A stretch of DNA of 64,000 nt from Stutzerimonas stutzeri. GTDB lineage: Bacteria; Pseudomonadota; Gammaproteobacteria; Pseudomonadales; Pseudomonadaceae. Where the stretch lies: positions 248,001 to 312,000 of the forward strand of contig NZ_JAMOII010000002.1 in NCBI RefSeq assembly GCF_024448985.1. Direction: 5' to 3'. The notes below the pieces were generated by a model that did not search any database, was not told the origin of the DNA, and was given only the letters and a program-made list of their open reading frames with translations. Each line of letters begins with the position of its first letter. Position 1 is the stretch's first letter. The translations under genes and the position numbers were made by a program. Below, piece after piece: positions 39,224-47,509 of this stretch.

Positions 39224-39235
39224 CGGTGAGTGGCT

Positions 39236-39264
39236 GCCCGCTCTGGATCGATTCCAGGGCGGGC
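39236..39264. terminator. Stem-loop between convergent gcvP and engB
   Basis: GCCCGCTCTGGA and TCCAGGGCGGGC form a 12-bp stem (one wobble) with a five-base loop in the 63 bases between the two convergent stops. It could end transcription from both sides. No T-tract is present. Confidence 0.55.
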
Positions 39265-39286
39265 GGCATTGCATCGGATAAAGGGG

Positions 39287-39949
39287 TCAGTGTTGTGACG
39301 ATTGTTCGCCGTGAGTCTCGTCACTGTCCTCGCCGATCATCCCCAGCAGCTGCGCCAGCACCAGCTGTGCCTCTTCCACGCCCTGACGTTTCGGCGCTGA
39401 GAAAAGCTGCACGCTGACGCCGTCTCCCCAACCCTTGCGAATGTCTCGCTGGATTGCCAGCAGGGCGTTCTTCGCCGCACCGAAGGCTAGCTTGTCTGAC
39501 TTGGTCAGCAGGATATGCAGTGGCATGTCGCTGGCGGTGGACCAGTCGAGCATCATTCGGTCGAACTCGGTCAGTGGATGGCGGATATCCATCATCAGAA
39601 ACACGCCAGCGAGACTCTCGCGACTGCTCAGATAGGCTTCCAGGTGGCGCTGCCAGTGCTGCTTCAATGGTATCGGCACCTTGGCGTAGCCATAGCCGGG
39701 AAGATCGACCAGTCGGCGGTCGTCATCGAGACGGAAAAAATTGAGCAGCTGGGTGCGACCCGGCGTCTTCGATGTACGGGCAAGGCTGGCGTGGGTGAGG
39801 GTGTTCAGCGCACTGGACTTACCCGCATTCGACCGGCCGGCGAATGCGACTTCAAGGCCCTCGTCAGCCGGGCATTGATCGACCTTGGCGGCGCTGGTCA
39901 TGAACGTGGCTTGCTGGCAGAGGCCGAGAATCGGGTTTTTTGGGAGCAT
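39287..39949 (-). CDS. engB: EngB (YsxC/YihA) ribosome-biogenesis GTPase
   Basis: TRAFAC-class GTPase of 220 residues needed for assembly of the large ribosomal subunit. G1 is [12 protein letters not shown] at about 38-49, G2 lies around [15 protein letters not shown]3 is [11 protein letters not shown]4 is TKSD and G5 follows FSAPKRQG. It is a single-gene unit divergent from cytochrome c4. The two share an intergenic region of about 250 bases. Confidence 0.97.
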   Translation of the reverse strand: MLPKNPILGLCQQATFMTSAAKVDQCPADEGLEVAFAGRSNAGKSSALNTLTHASLARTSKTPGRTQLLNFFRLDDDRRLVDLPGYGYAKVPIPLKQHWQRHLEAYLSSRESLAGVFLMMDIRHPLTEFDRMMLDWSTASDMPLHILLTKSDKLAFGAAKNALLAIQRDIRKGWGDGVSVQLFSAPKRQGVEEAQLVLAQLLGMIGEDSDETHGEQSSQH

Positions 39950-40011
39950 GGGCTTTCCGGTGAGCGCGCAGGGTGCGGCAATGGTTCATTTCCGTTTCAG
40001 GGCCGCCAGTA

Positions 40012-40017
40012 TATAAT
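40012..40017 (+). promoter_or_regulatory. Possible -10 element before cytochrome c4
   Basis: TATAAT at 40012-40017 lies in the engB/cytochrome c4 intergenic region, 190 bases before the c4 start. The -35 region is weak. The long leader contains GAGCCGG and CCGGCT halves that could pair. Nothing else is supported in the gap 39950-40206. Confidence 0.4.
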
Positions 40018-40206
40018 GCCGCAGATTTTGTGTGCGCTTTGGTCTTGAAAGAGCCGGTACAACGGCTTGCCGGCTGCGGCGGGAGCTATCGCTAACGTGT
40101 TCGACGCGAGACCAGATGCCACCCTCAAAACGAGCATGCCATGGCTCATTAGCTGGCCTGCCGAATAAGACTTCTTTTAAACCCTTAGCCGTAGTTGGAT
40201 GAGCTG

Positions 40207-40839
40207 ATGAACAAAGTACTCGTGAGTCTGCTGTTGACCCTTGGCATCACCGGTATCGCCCACGCGGCTGGAAATGCCGAAGCCGGTCAGGAAAAGATTG
40301 CCGTCTGTGGTGCCTGCCACGGCGCTGATGGCAACAGTCCCGCACCGAACTTCCCCAAACTGGCAGGCCAGGGCGAGAGTTATCTGTTCAAGCAGCTACA
40401 GGACATCAAGGCCGGCAGCACCCCGGGCGCCCCTGAAGGTGTTGGACGCAAGGTGCTGGAGATGACCGGCATGCTCGATCCTTACAACGAACAGGATCTT
40501 GCTGATATCGCAGCCTATTTCGCTAGTCAGAAGATGACCGTTGGTATGGCCGATCCGGCGCTGGTCGAGCAAGGTGAACAACTGTTCCGCGGTGGCAAAT
40601 TGGACCTGGGCATGCCGGCCTGCACTGGCTGTCACGCGCCGAACGGCGTCGGTAACGACCTGGCGGGCTTCCCGCAGCTGGGTGGTCAGCATGCTGCCTA
40701 CACGGCCAAGCAGCTTACTGATTTCCGCGAAGGCAATCGCACCAATGACGGTGACACCATGATTATGCGGACCATCGCCGCCAAGCTGAGCAACAAGGAT
40801 ATCGAAGCGCTGTCGAGCTACATCCAGGGTCTGCACTGA
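40207..40839 (+). CDS. cc4: Cytochrome c4, periplasmic dihaem electron carrier
   Basis: A 210-residue protein with a signal peptide (cut AHA-AGN) and two class-I cytochrome domains in tandem. Haem sites are Cys34-x-x-Cys37-His38 (CGACH) and Cys139-x-x-Cys142-His143 (CTGCH), with distal Met in LEMTGML and DTMIMRT. It passes electrons from bc1 to terminal oxidases such as cbb3. The ATG at 40207 gives the proper signal peptide; a TTG at 40195 would only add four residues. dsbA follows, as often in pseudomonads. Confidence 0.96.
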   Translation: MNKVLVSLLLTLGITGIAHAAGNAEAGQEKIAVCGACHGADGNSPAPNFPKLAGQGESYLFKQLQDIKAGSTPGAPEGVGRKVLEMTGMLDPYNEQDLADIAAYFASQKMTVGMADPALVEQGEQLFRGGKLDLGMPACTGCHAPNGVGNDLAGFPQLGGQHAAYTAKQLTDFREGNRTNDGDTMIMRTIAAKLSNKDIEALSSYIQGLH

Positions 40840-40860
40840 TAACTTCGGCGCAACCTATAC

Positions 40861-40895
40861 GGGGCGTTCAGGTGAGAGCCTGAGCGCCCTTTTTG
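40861..40895 (+). terminator. Terminator after cytochrome c4
   Basis: GGGGCG-TTCAGG and CCTGAG-CGCCC form a long stem ending in CCTTTTTG, 20 bases after the c4 stop. This is a convincing Rho-independent terminator, so dsbA has its own promoter. Confidence 0.8.
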
Positions 40896-41015
40896 TTTTG
40901 CACCGCTACAATGATTGTCAAGATATTGAAAAGCGGCGAAAAGCGCTGGCGAGCACGAATGATTTGCTGCAGCCTGTGGCGCTATCGGTCAGCCGTTCAA
41001 GCCAAGGGAGTCACC

Positions 41016-41645
41016 ATGCGTAAACTCGTTCTCAGTGCCGTTCTCGTAACCGCCAGCCTGTTCGGCTTGCCGGTCCACGCGGCGGAATTCCAGGCGGGCA
41101 AGGAATATGTCGAACTTAAGACTCCGGTACCGGTAGCCGAACCGGACAAGATCGAGGTCGTCGAGCTGTTCTGGTACGGCTGCCCGCATTGCTACCAGTT
41201 CGAGCCGATCATCAACCCATGGGTCGCAGAGCTGCCAGATGACGTGGATTTCAAGCGCATCCCGGCCATGTTCGGTGGCGTATGGAACGTCCATGGCCAG
41301 ATGTTCCTGGCGCTGGAATCCATGAACGTCGAGCAGAAGGTTCACGACGCGGTATTCAATGCCTATCACCGCGACGGCAAGAAGCTGGACACGCCAGAAA
41401 AGATGGCTGAATTTCTCACTGGGGAAGGCGTCGATCAGGACGCGTTCCTCAAGGCTTATAACTCCTTCGGTGTGAAAAGCCGCGCCGAGCAGGCCAAAAA
41501 GCAGGCCATGGCCTATCAGATCACGGGCGTACCGGTCATGATCGTCAATGGTAAGTACCGTTTCGATATCGGCTCCGCAGGCGGCCCGGAGCGTGCGCTG
41601 GAAGTCGCCGACTTCCTGATCGAAAAAGAACGAGCAGCCCGGTAA
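41016..41645 (+). CDS. dsbA: DsbA thiol:disulfide oxidoreductase
   Basis: Periplasmic disulfide-forming oxidase of 209 residues. Signal peptide ends PVHA-AEF. The redox site is Cys56-Pro-His-Cys59 in FWYGCPHCYQFEP and the cis-proline loop is TGVPVMIVNGKYRF. A helical insertion lies between them, as expected. The ATG at 41016 follows GGGAG. The frame continues upstream to 40893, but that would bury the signal peptide. Confidence 0.97.
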   Translation: MRKLVLSAVLVTASLFGLPVHAAEFQAGKEYVELKTPVPVAEPDKIEVVELFWYGCPHCYQFEPIINPWVAELPDDVDFKRIPAMFGGVWNVHGQMFLALESMNVEQKVHDAVFNAYHRDGKKLDTPEKMAEFLTGEGVDQDAFLKAYNSFGVKSRAEQAKKQAMAYQITGVPVMIVNGKYRFDIGSAGGPERALEVADFLIEKERAAR

Positions 41646-41652
41646 TCGCCAC

Positions 41653-42522
41653 ATGCTTCGCCGTTGGAGTTCACCACGCCTGGCCGGACCGGGTCAGGCG
41701 CGGGTCAATCCACTCTGCCTGGACTCCAGCGGGCTACCCTGCAATGGCCGGTTGCGCCTGCTCAGCTTCAACATCCAGGTCGGCATCAGCACCGAGCGCT
41801 ACCATCACTACCTGACCCGCAGCTGGCAGCACCTGTTGCCGCATCCGGGGCGAACCGGGAATCTGCAGCGCATTGGCGAGTTGCTCAGCAACTACGATCT
41901 GGTGGCGTTGCAGGAAGCAGACGGCGGCAGCATGCGCTCCGGCTATATCAATCAGGTGGAACATCTCGCGCAGCTCGGGTCCTTTCCTTACTGGTATCAA
42001 CAGCTGAACCGCAACCTGGGTCGTTTTGCCCAGCACAGTAACGGCGTGCTTAGCCGTCTTGAGCCGCAGGGCCTGGAAGATCATCCGTTACCCGGTCCGT
42101 CCGGCCGCGGCGCCATCCTGCTGCGGTTTGGTGAAGGCGAGGATGCGCTGGCGGTGGTCATCATGCACCTGGCGCTCGGCGGTGGTACCAGAACGCGCCA
42201 GCTGGCCTATATACGCGACCTGATCGGGGGCTACCGTCATCAGGTATTGATGGGCGACATGAATACCCATGCCAGCGATCTGCTCGAAAACTCTCCGCTG
42301 CGTGACCTTGGACTGCAGGCCCCGCAGGTCGAGGCGACCTTTCCCAGTTGGCGTCCGCAGCGCTGCCTCGACCATATATTGCTGAGTCCAAGCCTGACAC
42401 TCGAACGCGTCGACGTGCTGGCGAAGATCAGTTCGGACCATCTGCCCGTAGCCGTGGAGATTCGCTTGCCCGATTCGTTGCATGGCGATGCTCTGCCAAT
42501 GCCGCTAGGCACGCCGACATGA
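41653..42522 (+). CDS. Endonuclease/exonuclease/phosphatase-family protein
   Basis: A 289-residue protein with the EEP fold: LRLLSFNIQVG (Asn), LVALQEADGG (catalytic Glu), VVIMHLALGG, LMGDMNTHASD (Asp, Asn) and SSDHLPVAVEI (Asp-His pair), in the right order. Members cleave phosphodiester bonds in nucleic acids, lipids or signalling nucleotides; the substrate is unknown here. Its stop overlaps the start of the diguanylate cyclase gene (ATGA), so the two are co-translated. That raises a possible link to cyclic-di-GMP control. Confidence 0.9.
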   Translation: MLRRWSSPRLAGPGQARVNPLCLDSSGLPCNGRLRLLSFNIQVGISTERYHHYLTRSWQHLLPHPGRTGNLQRIGELLSNYDLVALQEADGGSMRSGYINQVEHLAQLGSFPYWYQQLNRNLGRFAQHSNGVLSRLEPQGLEDHPLPGPSGRGAILLRFGEGEDALAVVIMHLALGGGTRTRQLAYIRDLIGGYRHQVLMGDMNTHASDLLENSPLRDLGLQAPQVEATFPSWRPQRCLDHILLSPSLTLERVDVLAKISSDHLPVAVEIRLPDSLHGDALPMPLGTPT

Positions 42523-44348
42523 GCGACGATACGCAGCGCTGGAAGGACAAGTACCTTCAGCTAGTGGAACAGCAAGAGCAGCTCGAAGAGCGTTGGCGCT
42601 CGCATCTCGATTTGCTACGGCGCAGCCTGGTGCGCAGCAGCTACGCAGTGGATGGCACCGACCCAGTCATCGAACAGTGCATGCATGAGCTTCGCGAAGT
42701 CCTGCGCGACGATGTACCCGAAGATCGTCTGGCGGCGCTGGTGCCGCGCCTCGAACGCGCCGTGCTGGACACCGAGCGTCGCAAGCAGGAGCGTCTGGAG
42801 CACTTGAGTCGGTCTTTGCACCGTCTGGTAGCGCAGCTGCTTACATTACCGCTGCCCCGAGAAATCCGCCAACCGTTGAAGCGTTTTGCTCGGCAACTCG
42901 ACGAGCGAGCCGCGCGGCCGATTGAGTTGCCCGCTCTACTGGGCGAGTTGGGTGACTTCCAGGATCGAGCGCTGACCTTGCAGCTAGCCGAGACCGGGGG
43001 CTCGGTGGGGCTGCTCGGCAGATTGTTCGGCCAGCGGACACGGGGTGCGGAAAAACTGTCGGACGCCGGCGCTGTGGCTTCTCCGGAGGTTATCGAAGCC
43101 GATCGAACGGACCTGCCGGAGCCCGACGAGGCAGCGTTAACTTCGCGAGTCGAGCCGTTGGTCGAGGGTGATTGCCTGCCCCCAATAGAGGCGGACCGTG
43201 ATGACCTGAAGGAAGCGCTCTGTCTGGAAGCGGCTAGCGCGTCGGTGGTTGTCGCTGCTCCGGCGGCAGACGATCATGACCTCCCTGCGTCACCCGAGTA
43301 TGCCTACAGCGCCATCGCCGAGCGGGTGGAGTCCGCGTTGTATAACCTGCTCGATGGTCTGCAGTTGCCAGAGCATCATCAGTCGCAGTCGATCGCCCTT
43401 CGAGGGCGGATCGAGCAAGGGCTGAACTGGTATGAATTGGTGCCGCTTCTGGACGATCTGGCGCAACTGATAATCGCGGTCGCTGACCAAGGGCAACGCG
43501 AGTTTGAAAGTTATCTGAAGCAGCTCAATGAGCGCTTGGCGATCATGCAGGACAACCTGCGCTCCGCCCATGAAGGCCACGCGCATAGCAGAGAAACCGC
43601 ACAAGCGCTGGATGAGCAGCTTCGTCACCAGGTGGATGGCTTACAGAGCAGCATGCTCAACGCCAAGGATCTCCCAACGCTGAAGCATGCCGTTCAGACC
43701 CGAATTGATCGTTTGCTCGAGACTGTCGATACCTATGAGCAACAGCGCGGCGAGCATGAGCAGACTGTTGGTGAAAGGCTTAATGTTCTAGTTGAGCGGG
43801 TTGCGAGTCTTGAATTGGCTGCTAGCACGATGCGAGATCGTCTCGAAGAACAGCGGCAAATCGCCTTGCGTGACCCGCTGACCGAACTTCCCAACCGCGC
43901 TGCATGGGATGAACGCCTGGAGTTGGAAGTGGCGCGTCAGCAACGCTACGGCGGCCAGCTGCTGCTGGCCGTGCTGGACGTCGACCATTTCAAGCGCATC
44001 AATGACAGTTTTGGCCATCTCGCCGGCGACCGCGTGCTCAAGATCGTTGCAGGTGAGCTGCGCAAACGGCTGCGCAAGACTGATTTCATTGCCCGTTTCG
44101 GTGGAGAAGAGTTTGCGCTACTGCTGCCTGAAACACCGGCAGAGGCGGGCCTGAATTTGCTTGAAAGCCTGCGTACGGGCATTCAGAACTGCCCGTTCCA
44201 CTTCAAGGGTGAGCGCATTCAAGTGACGCTATCGGGCGGGTACACAAGTTTCGCCGAGGCCGATCAGCCCGAGCAGGTATTCGAGCGCGCCGACCGTGCG
44301 CTCTATCGGGCCAAGGATGCCGGGCGCAACCGTATCGAAGCGGGCTGA
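42519..44348 (+). CDS. dgcH: Cytoplasmic diguanylate cyclase (DgcH-like)
   Basis: A 609-residue protein with a long N-terminal coiled-coil/helical region (about 1-430; no membrane helix) and a C-terminal GGDEF domain. The active site GGEEF is at 528-532 and a product-inhibition I-site RKTD sits five residues upstream at 519-522, so it should make cyclic-di-GMP and be feedback-inhibited. Substrate-site DVDHFKRINDSFGH is intact. It overlaps the EEP gene by four bases. The input signal of the N-terminal region is unknown. Confidence 0.93.
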   Translation: MSDDTQRWKDKYLQLVEQQEQLEERWRSHLDLLRRSLVRSSYAVDGTDPVIEQCMHELREVLRDDVPEDRLAALVPRLERAVLDTERRKQERLEHLSRSLHRLVAQLLTLPLPREIRQPLKRFARQLDERAARPIELPALLGELGDFQDRALTLQLAETGGSVGLLGRLFGQRTRGAEKLSDAGAVASPEVIEADRTDLPEPDEAALTSRVEPLVEGDCLPPIEADRDDLKEALCLEAASASVVVAAPAADDHDLPASPEYAYSAIAERVESALYNLLDGLQLPEHHQSQSIALRGRIEQGLNWYELVPLLDDLAQLIIAVADQGQREFESYLKQLNERLAIMQDNLRSAHEGHAHSRETAQALDEQLRHQVDGLQSSMLNAKDLPTLKHAVQTRIDRLLETVDTYEQQRGEHEQTVGERLNVLVERVASLELAASTMRDRLEEQRQIALRDPLTELPNRAAWDERLELEVARQQRYGGQLLLAVLDVDHFKRINDSFGHLAGDRVLKIVAGELRKRLRKTDFIARFGGEEFALLLPETPAEAGLNLLESLRTGIQNCPFHFKGERIQVTLSGGYTSFAEADQPEQVFERADRALYRAKDAGRNRIEAG

Positions 44349-44381
44349 CCAGCCGCTCTGGGAGCAATTCGGGCGCCTCGG

Positions 44382-44387
44382 TATAAT
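44382..44387 (+). promoter_or_regulatory. -10 element before the ampDh2-like gene
   Basis: A perfect TATAAT lies 110 bases before the amidase ATG and 34 bases after the cyclase stop. It probably starts a separate transcript for the amidase. Confidence 0.45.
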
Positions 44388-44496
44388 CCCTTCTCTTATT
44401 CCAGCGCCAACTCTCGCGGTGCTGACCGCGTGCCGTTGGTACTGCACTGTCCAGCTGCCAATGTCTGCGTCATTTCGCTGTTGATCAGAGGTACCG

Positions 44497-45273
44497 ATGA
44501 AAGCCTTGATTCTCACTGCGTTTGCCTTGCTGCTCGCAGGCTGCGCCAGTGGCCCGCGTATCGATACCAGCCATACGTCCGTTGGCCAGGACAGCAGGGT
44601 GCAATTCATCGTCCTGCATTACACATCAACCGATCTTCAGCACTCGCTCGATATCCTCAAGGGTGACGGCGTCAGCAGTCATTACCTGATCGCCGAGGCA
44701 CCAGCGACAATTTACCAGTTGGTGGACGAGAATCGCCGCGCCTGGCATGCCGGCGACAGCCAATGGAATGGCCGCACCTGGCTCAACTCCAGTTCCATCG
44801 GCATCGAGCTGGTCAATCGCGGTTATATCGAAGGCGAGAGCGGGCGGCTGTGGTATCCCTATTCCGAGCAACAGATCGACGCGCTGATCGTGCTGCTCAA
44901 GGACATGATGCAGCGCCATGGCCTGAAGCCGGGCGCTATCGTCGGCCACAGCGATATCGCCCCGCAGCGCAAGGTCGATCCCGGCCCGCTGTTTCCCTGG
45001 AAGCGCCTGGCCGACGCCGGATTGGTGCCTTGGCCGGACGCCGCCGAAGTCTCACGCCAGCGCAGTCTGTTCGTCATGCAATTGCCGGATGTGGCCTGGT
45101 TCCAGGAGCAGCTCGTCAGGCAGGGTTATCAAGTGCCGAAGCACGGCCATCTCGATCTTGAAACGCGCAACGTGATCGCGGCCTTTCAGATGAAGTATCG
45201 CCCGACACGCTTTGACGGCGAACCGGATGCCGAAACCGCCGCGATTCTCGCCGCGCTAGGCTCTCAGCGTTGA
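44497..45273 (+). CDS. ampDh2: Outer-membrane lipoprotein N-acetylmuramyl-L-alanine amidase (AmpDh2-like)
   Basis: Zinc amidase of 258 residues that cuts the bond between MurNAc and the stem peptide. The lipobox LLLAGC gives lipidated Cys16. The Amidase_2 domain has its zinc His in FIVLHYTS and a second His and Asp in IVGHSDIAPQRKVDPGPLFPW. A C-terminal peptidoglycan-binding domain follows at about 190-255 (WFQEQLVRQGYQVPKHGHLD). Length and lipobox match P. aeruginosa AmpDh2 as I know it. Confidence 0.93.
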   Translation: MKALILTAFALLLAGCASGPRIDTSHTSVGQDSRVQFIVLHYTSTDLQHSLDILKGDGVSSHYLIAEAPATIYQLVDENRRAWHAGDSQWNGRTWLNSSSIGIELVNRGYIEGESGRLWYPYSEQQIDALIVLLKDMMQRHGLKPGAIVGHSDIAPQRKVDPGPLFPWKRLADAGLVPWPDAAEVSRQRSLFVMQLPDVAWFQEQLVRQGYQVPKHGHLDLETRNVIAAFQMKYRPTRFDGEPDAETAAILAALGSQR

Positions 45274-45280
45274 GCTGCAC

Positions 45281-45688
45281 TCAGGCGCTTGGAATGCAGC
45301 CGATCAGCCGCGAGTCGGCCAGCGCAGCGGTGCGGTGCATGGCTGCCGCCTGGTATTCCTCATCCGCCAGCATTGCCAGGAAGGCTTCCGGCGAGGGATA
45401 TCGCACCAGCAGCATTTGATCCCAGCGCTCCTGGTCCGGGGCTATCAACGCGAACTGAGCTCTGGCAGCTACCTGTACCTCACCCCCGGCCGCCCGTACC
45501 TTGCGTAGCGCAGTGCGGCTGTAGCGTGCATAGGCCTCCGTGCCGCTGCATGGTGCATGTTCGCTATCGATGGGATAGGCCGCCTCGTGATTGAAACGCA
45601 GCAGATTGAGCATGAGGATCGGTTCGCCGGTCGGCATCTGCTCGGCGAAGCGCTTCAGTTGTTCGACGCTGGGATTGAGGCTGGGCAT
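45281..45688 (-). CDS. DUF1330-family protein
   Basis: A 135-residue cytoplasmic protein with a dimeric alpha/beta-barrel-like pattern: PILMLNLLRFNHEAAYP near the N-terminus, then TALRKVRAAGGEV and DQMLLVRYPSPEAFLAMLADEEYQAA. The domain is uncharacterised. AGGAG precedes the ATG at 45688. It lies 33 bases after kinB on the same strand, so it may be read from the algB-kinB message, and it is convergent with the amidase gene. Confidence 0.88.
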   Translation of the reverse strand: MPSLNPSVEQLKRFAEQMPTGEPILMLNLLRFNHEAAYPIDSEHAPCSGTEAYARYSRTALRKVRAAGGEVQVAARAQFALIAPDQERWDQMLLVRYPSPEAFLAMLADEEYQAAAMHRTAALADSRLIGCIPSA

Positions 45689-45721
45689 GCGCGGCTCCTG
45701 ATTGTTCTTCTAGGCCCTGGC

Positions 45722-47509
45722 TCAGATCGGCAGGGCGATGTAGAAGATGGTGCCGTGACCGATTCGCGAATGCACGCCGATACGACCACCATGCAGCTGG
45801 GCGATTTCCTTGCATAAGGCCAACCCCAGTCCGGCACCACCGCGGCGGCGACCGATCTGCACGAACGGCTCGAAAATCCTCGCCTGCTGGCTGTAGGGAA
45901 TCCCTTCGCCATTATCTTCGACGCTGAGAATGACCCGCTCGCCGTGATGCCGTGCCAGCAGGCGGATCTCGCCACCCTCGGGGGTGTGCCGCAGTGCGTT
46001 GCTGAGAAGATTGTCGAGCACCCGCTCCATCTGTTGCCGGTCCAGCAGCAGGTTGGGCAGCGGCTCCTGCAGTTCCAGCTCGATATCGATATCGCTCTGC
46101 GCGGCGACGGCCTGGAAGCGCTGGCGCGCTTGCTCGAGAAGCTCGGTCGGGTCGCATGGCTCGCGCTCTAGTTTTTGTTGGCCGCTCTGGTAACGCGAGA
46201 AATTCAGCAGATCGTTGATCAGCGTGACCAGACGCTGCATTTCTTCATGCACGGTGCTGAACAGGTCGGCCTCGCGGCTGCTGTCCGGATAGTGCGTCCG
46301 CTCGCGCAGCAGGCTGAACGCCATCTGCATGCCGGTAACTGGAGTACGCAGCTCGTGCGAAGCGCGCAGGACGAACTCGTTGCGTACGCGCTCGAAGGTG
46401 CGCTGGTCGGTGACATCGTGAAGGACCATCACAGCACCGCTGATGCGTCCGTCGTGATGATTCACCGGACTCAAGCGCCACGACAGCAGCCGGCGCTCGC
46501 CGTCCGCCTCGATCACCAGATCTTCCGGCGGGCCGGATAATGGCTTGTCATCCAGCACCTGTTGCGCGGCCTCGTCCAGCTCCGGATAACCGAGGGCCTG
46601 ACCGAGTGTCGAACCCAGGTGCTCGTTCTCCCAGGCCAGCTGCCGTTGTGCGACCGGATTGGCATGCTCCAGCCGGCCCTGGCGGTCGACGATCAGCAGG
46701 CCGTCATCGATGCTGTCCAGCAAGGCCTGCAGGCGCTGTTGGCCATTGACCAGCGCCTCGACATTGGTTTGCTTGAATTGGTGCAGGGCCTGCGCCATCA
46801 GACCGAAGCGGCGGATCAGCGAGGACAGTTCGGCGATGGGCGAGGAGGGCAGGTCGATGCTGAAATCGCCGCGACCGATCTGGTCGGCCACACCGGACAA
46901 CTGTTCGATCGGATCGCCGAAGCGGCGGGCGAAGCTGTGCGCGGTGATGAAGCCGATCAGCAGCACCGCAATCCCGGTCAGACCGAGCAGCCCGGCCAGC
47001 AGTTGCGCCCGTTCACGGCTGCGAATCTCGGTGTCGCGAATCTGGGCGTATGCACTGTGCTGCATCTCGACCATCAATTCACGTACGCGATTGAAGGACT
47101 GGCTCAGGGCATTGTCTTCCAGCAGCGTCGAGTTCAGGCTTGCAGGCGTTTCCAGCTCATTGATGAAGCTGGCGTACGCCTCTCCGATCGCCCGGTACGC
47201 CTGTTGGTCGGCTGCCTCCGATGCCTGAGACAGGCCGCGCGACAATGCCGTCTGGAACACATCGCGCGATTCCGCGAAGGCGGCGCTGTCACGCTCCTCG
47301 CGCACCAACAGCAGCAGATGATTGCTCAGGGCCTGGCGCAGTTGCTGGTTGACCTCGATCACGCCGAAGTTGTCGCGGATGAGCTTTTCCTGGCTCTGGG
47401 CCATCTGCACCACGCTGACCAATGCCAGCACCAGCCCTAGCAGTGCCACGGTCATCAATGCCGAGAAGCCCAGGAAGAGACGGGTTCTCAGCTTCATCTG
47501 GATTTTCAT
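45722..47509 (-). CDS. kinB: KinB sensor histidine kinase
   Basis: Membrane kinase of 595 residues, the length of P. aeruginosa KinB. Two N-terminal helices (about 13-35 and 168-190) bracket a periplasmic helical sensor, followed by HAMP (about 190-245), a PAS domain (NGQQRLQALLDSIDDGLLIVDRQGRLEHANPVA), the dimerisation box with phospho-accepting His385 in RASHELRTPVTGM, and an ATPase domain ending AGLGLALCKEIAQLHGG. It pairs with AlgB to control alginate, virulence and quorum-linked traits. Its ATG overlaps the algB stop. Confidence 0.97.
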   Translation of the reverse strand: MKIQMKLRTRLFLGFSALMTVALLGLVLALVSVVQMAQSQEKLIRDNFGVIEVNQQLRQALSNHLLLLVREERDSAAFAESRDVFQTALSRGLSQASEAADQQAYRAIGEAYASFINELETPASLNSTLLEDNALSQSFNRVRELMVEMQHSAYAQIRDTEIRSRERAQLLAGLLGLTGIAVLLIGFITAHSFARRFGDPIEQLSGVADQIGRGDFSIDLPSSPIAELSSLIRRFGLMAQALHQFKQTNVEALVNGQQRLQALLDSIDDGLLIVDRQGRLEHANPVAQRQLAWENEHLGSTLGQALGYPELDEAAQQVLDDKPLSGPPEDLVIEADGERRLLSWRLSPVNHHDGRISGAVMVLHDVTDQRTFERVRNEFVLRASHELRTPVTGMQMAFSLLRERTHYPDSSREADLFSTVHEEMQRLVTLINDLLNFSRYQSGQQKLEREPCDPTELLEQARQRFQAVAAQSDIDIELELQEPLPNLLLDRQQMERVLDNLLSNALRHTPEGGEIRLLARHHGERVILSVEDNGEGIPYSQQARIFEPFVQIGRRRGGAGLGLALCKEIAQLHGGRIGVHSRIGHGTIFYIALPI

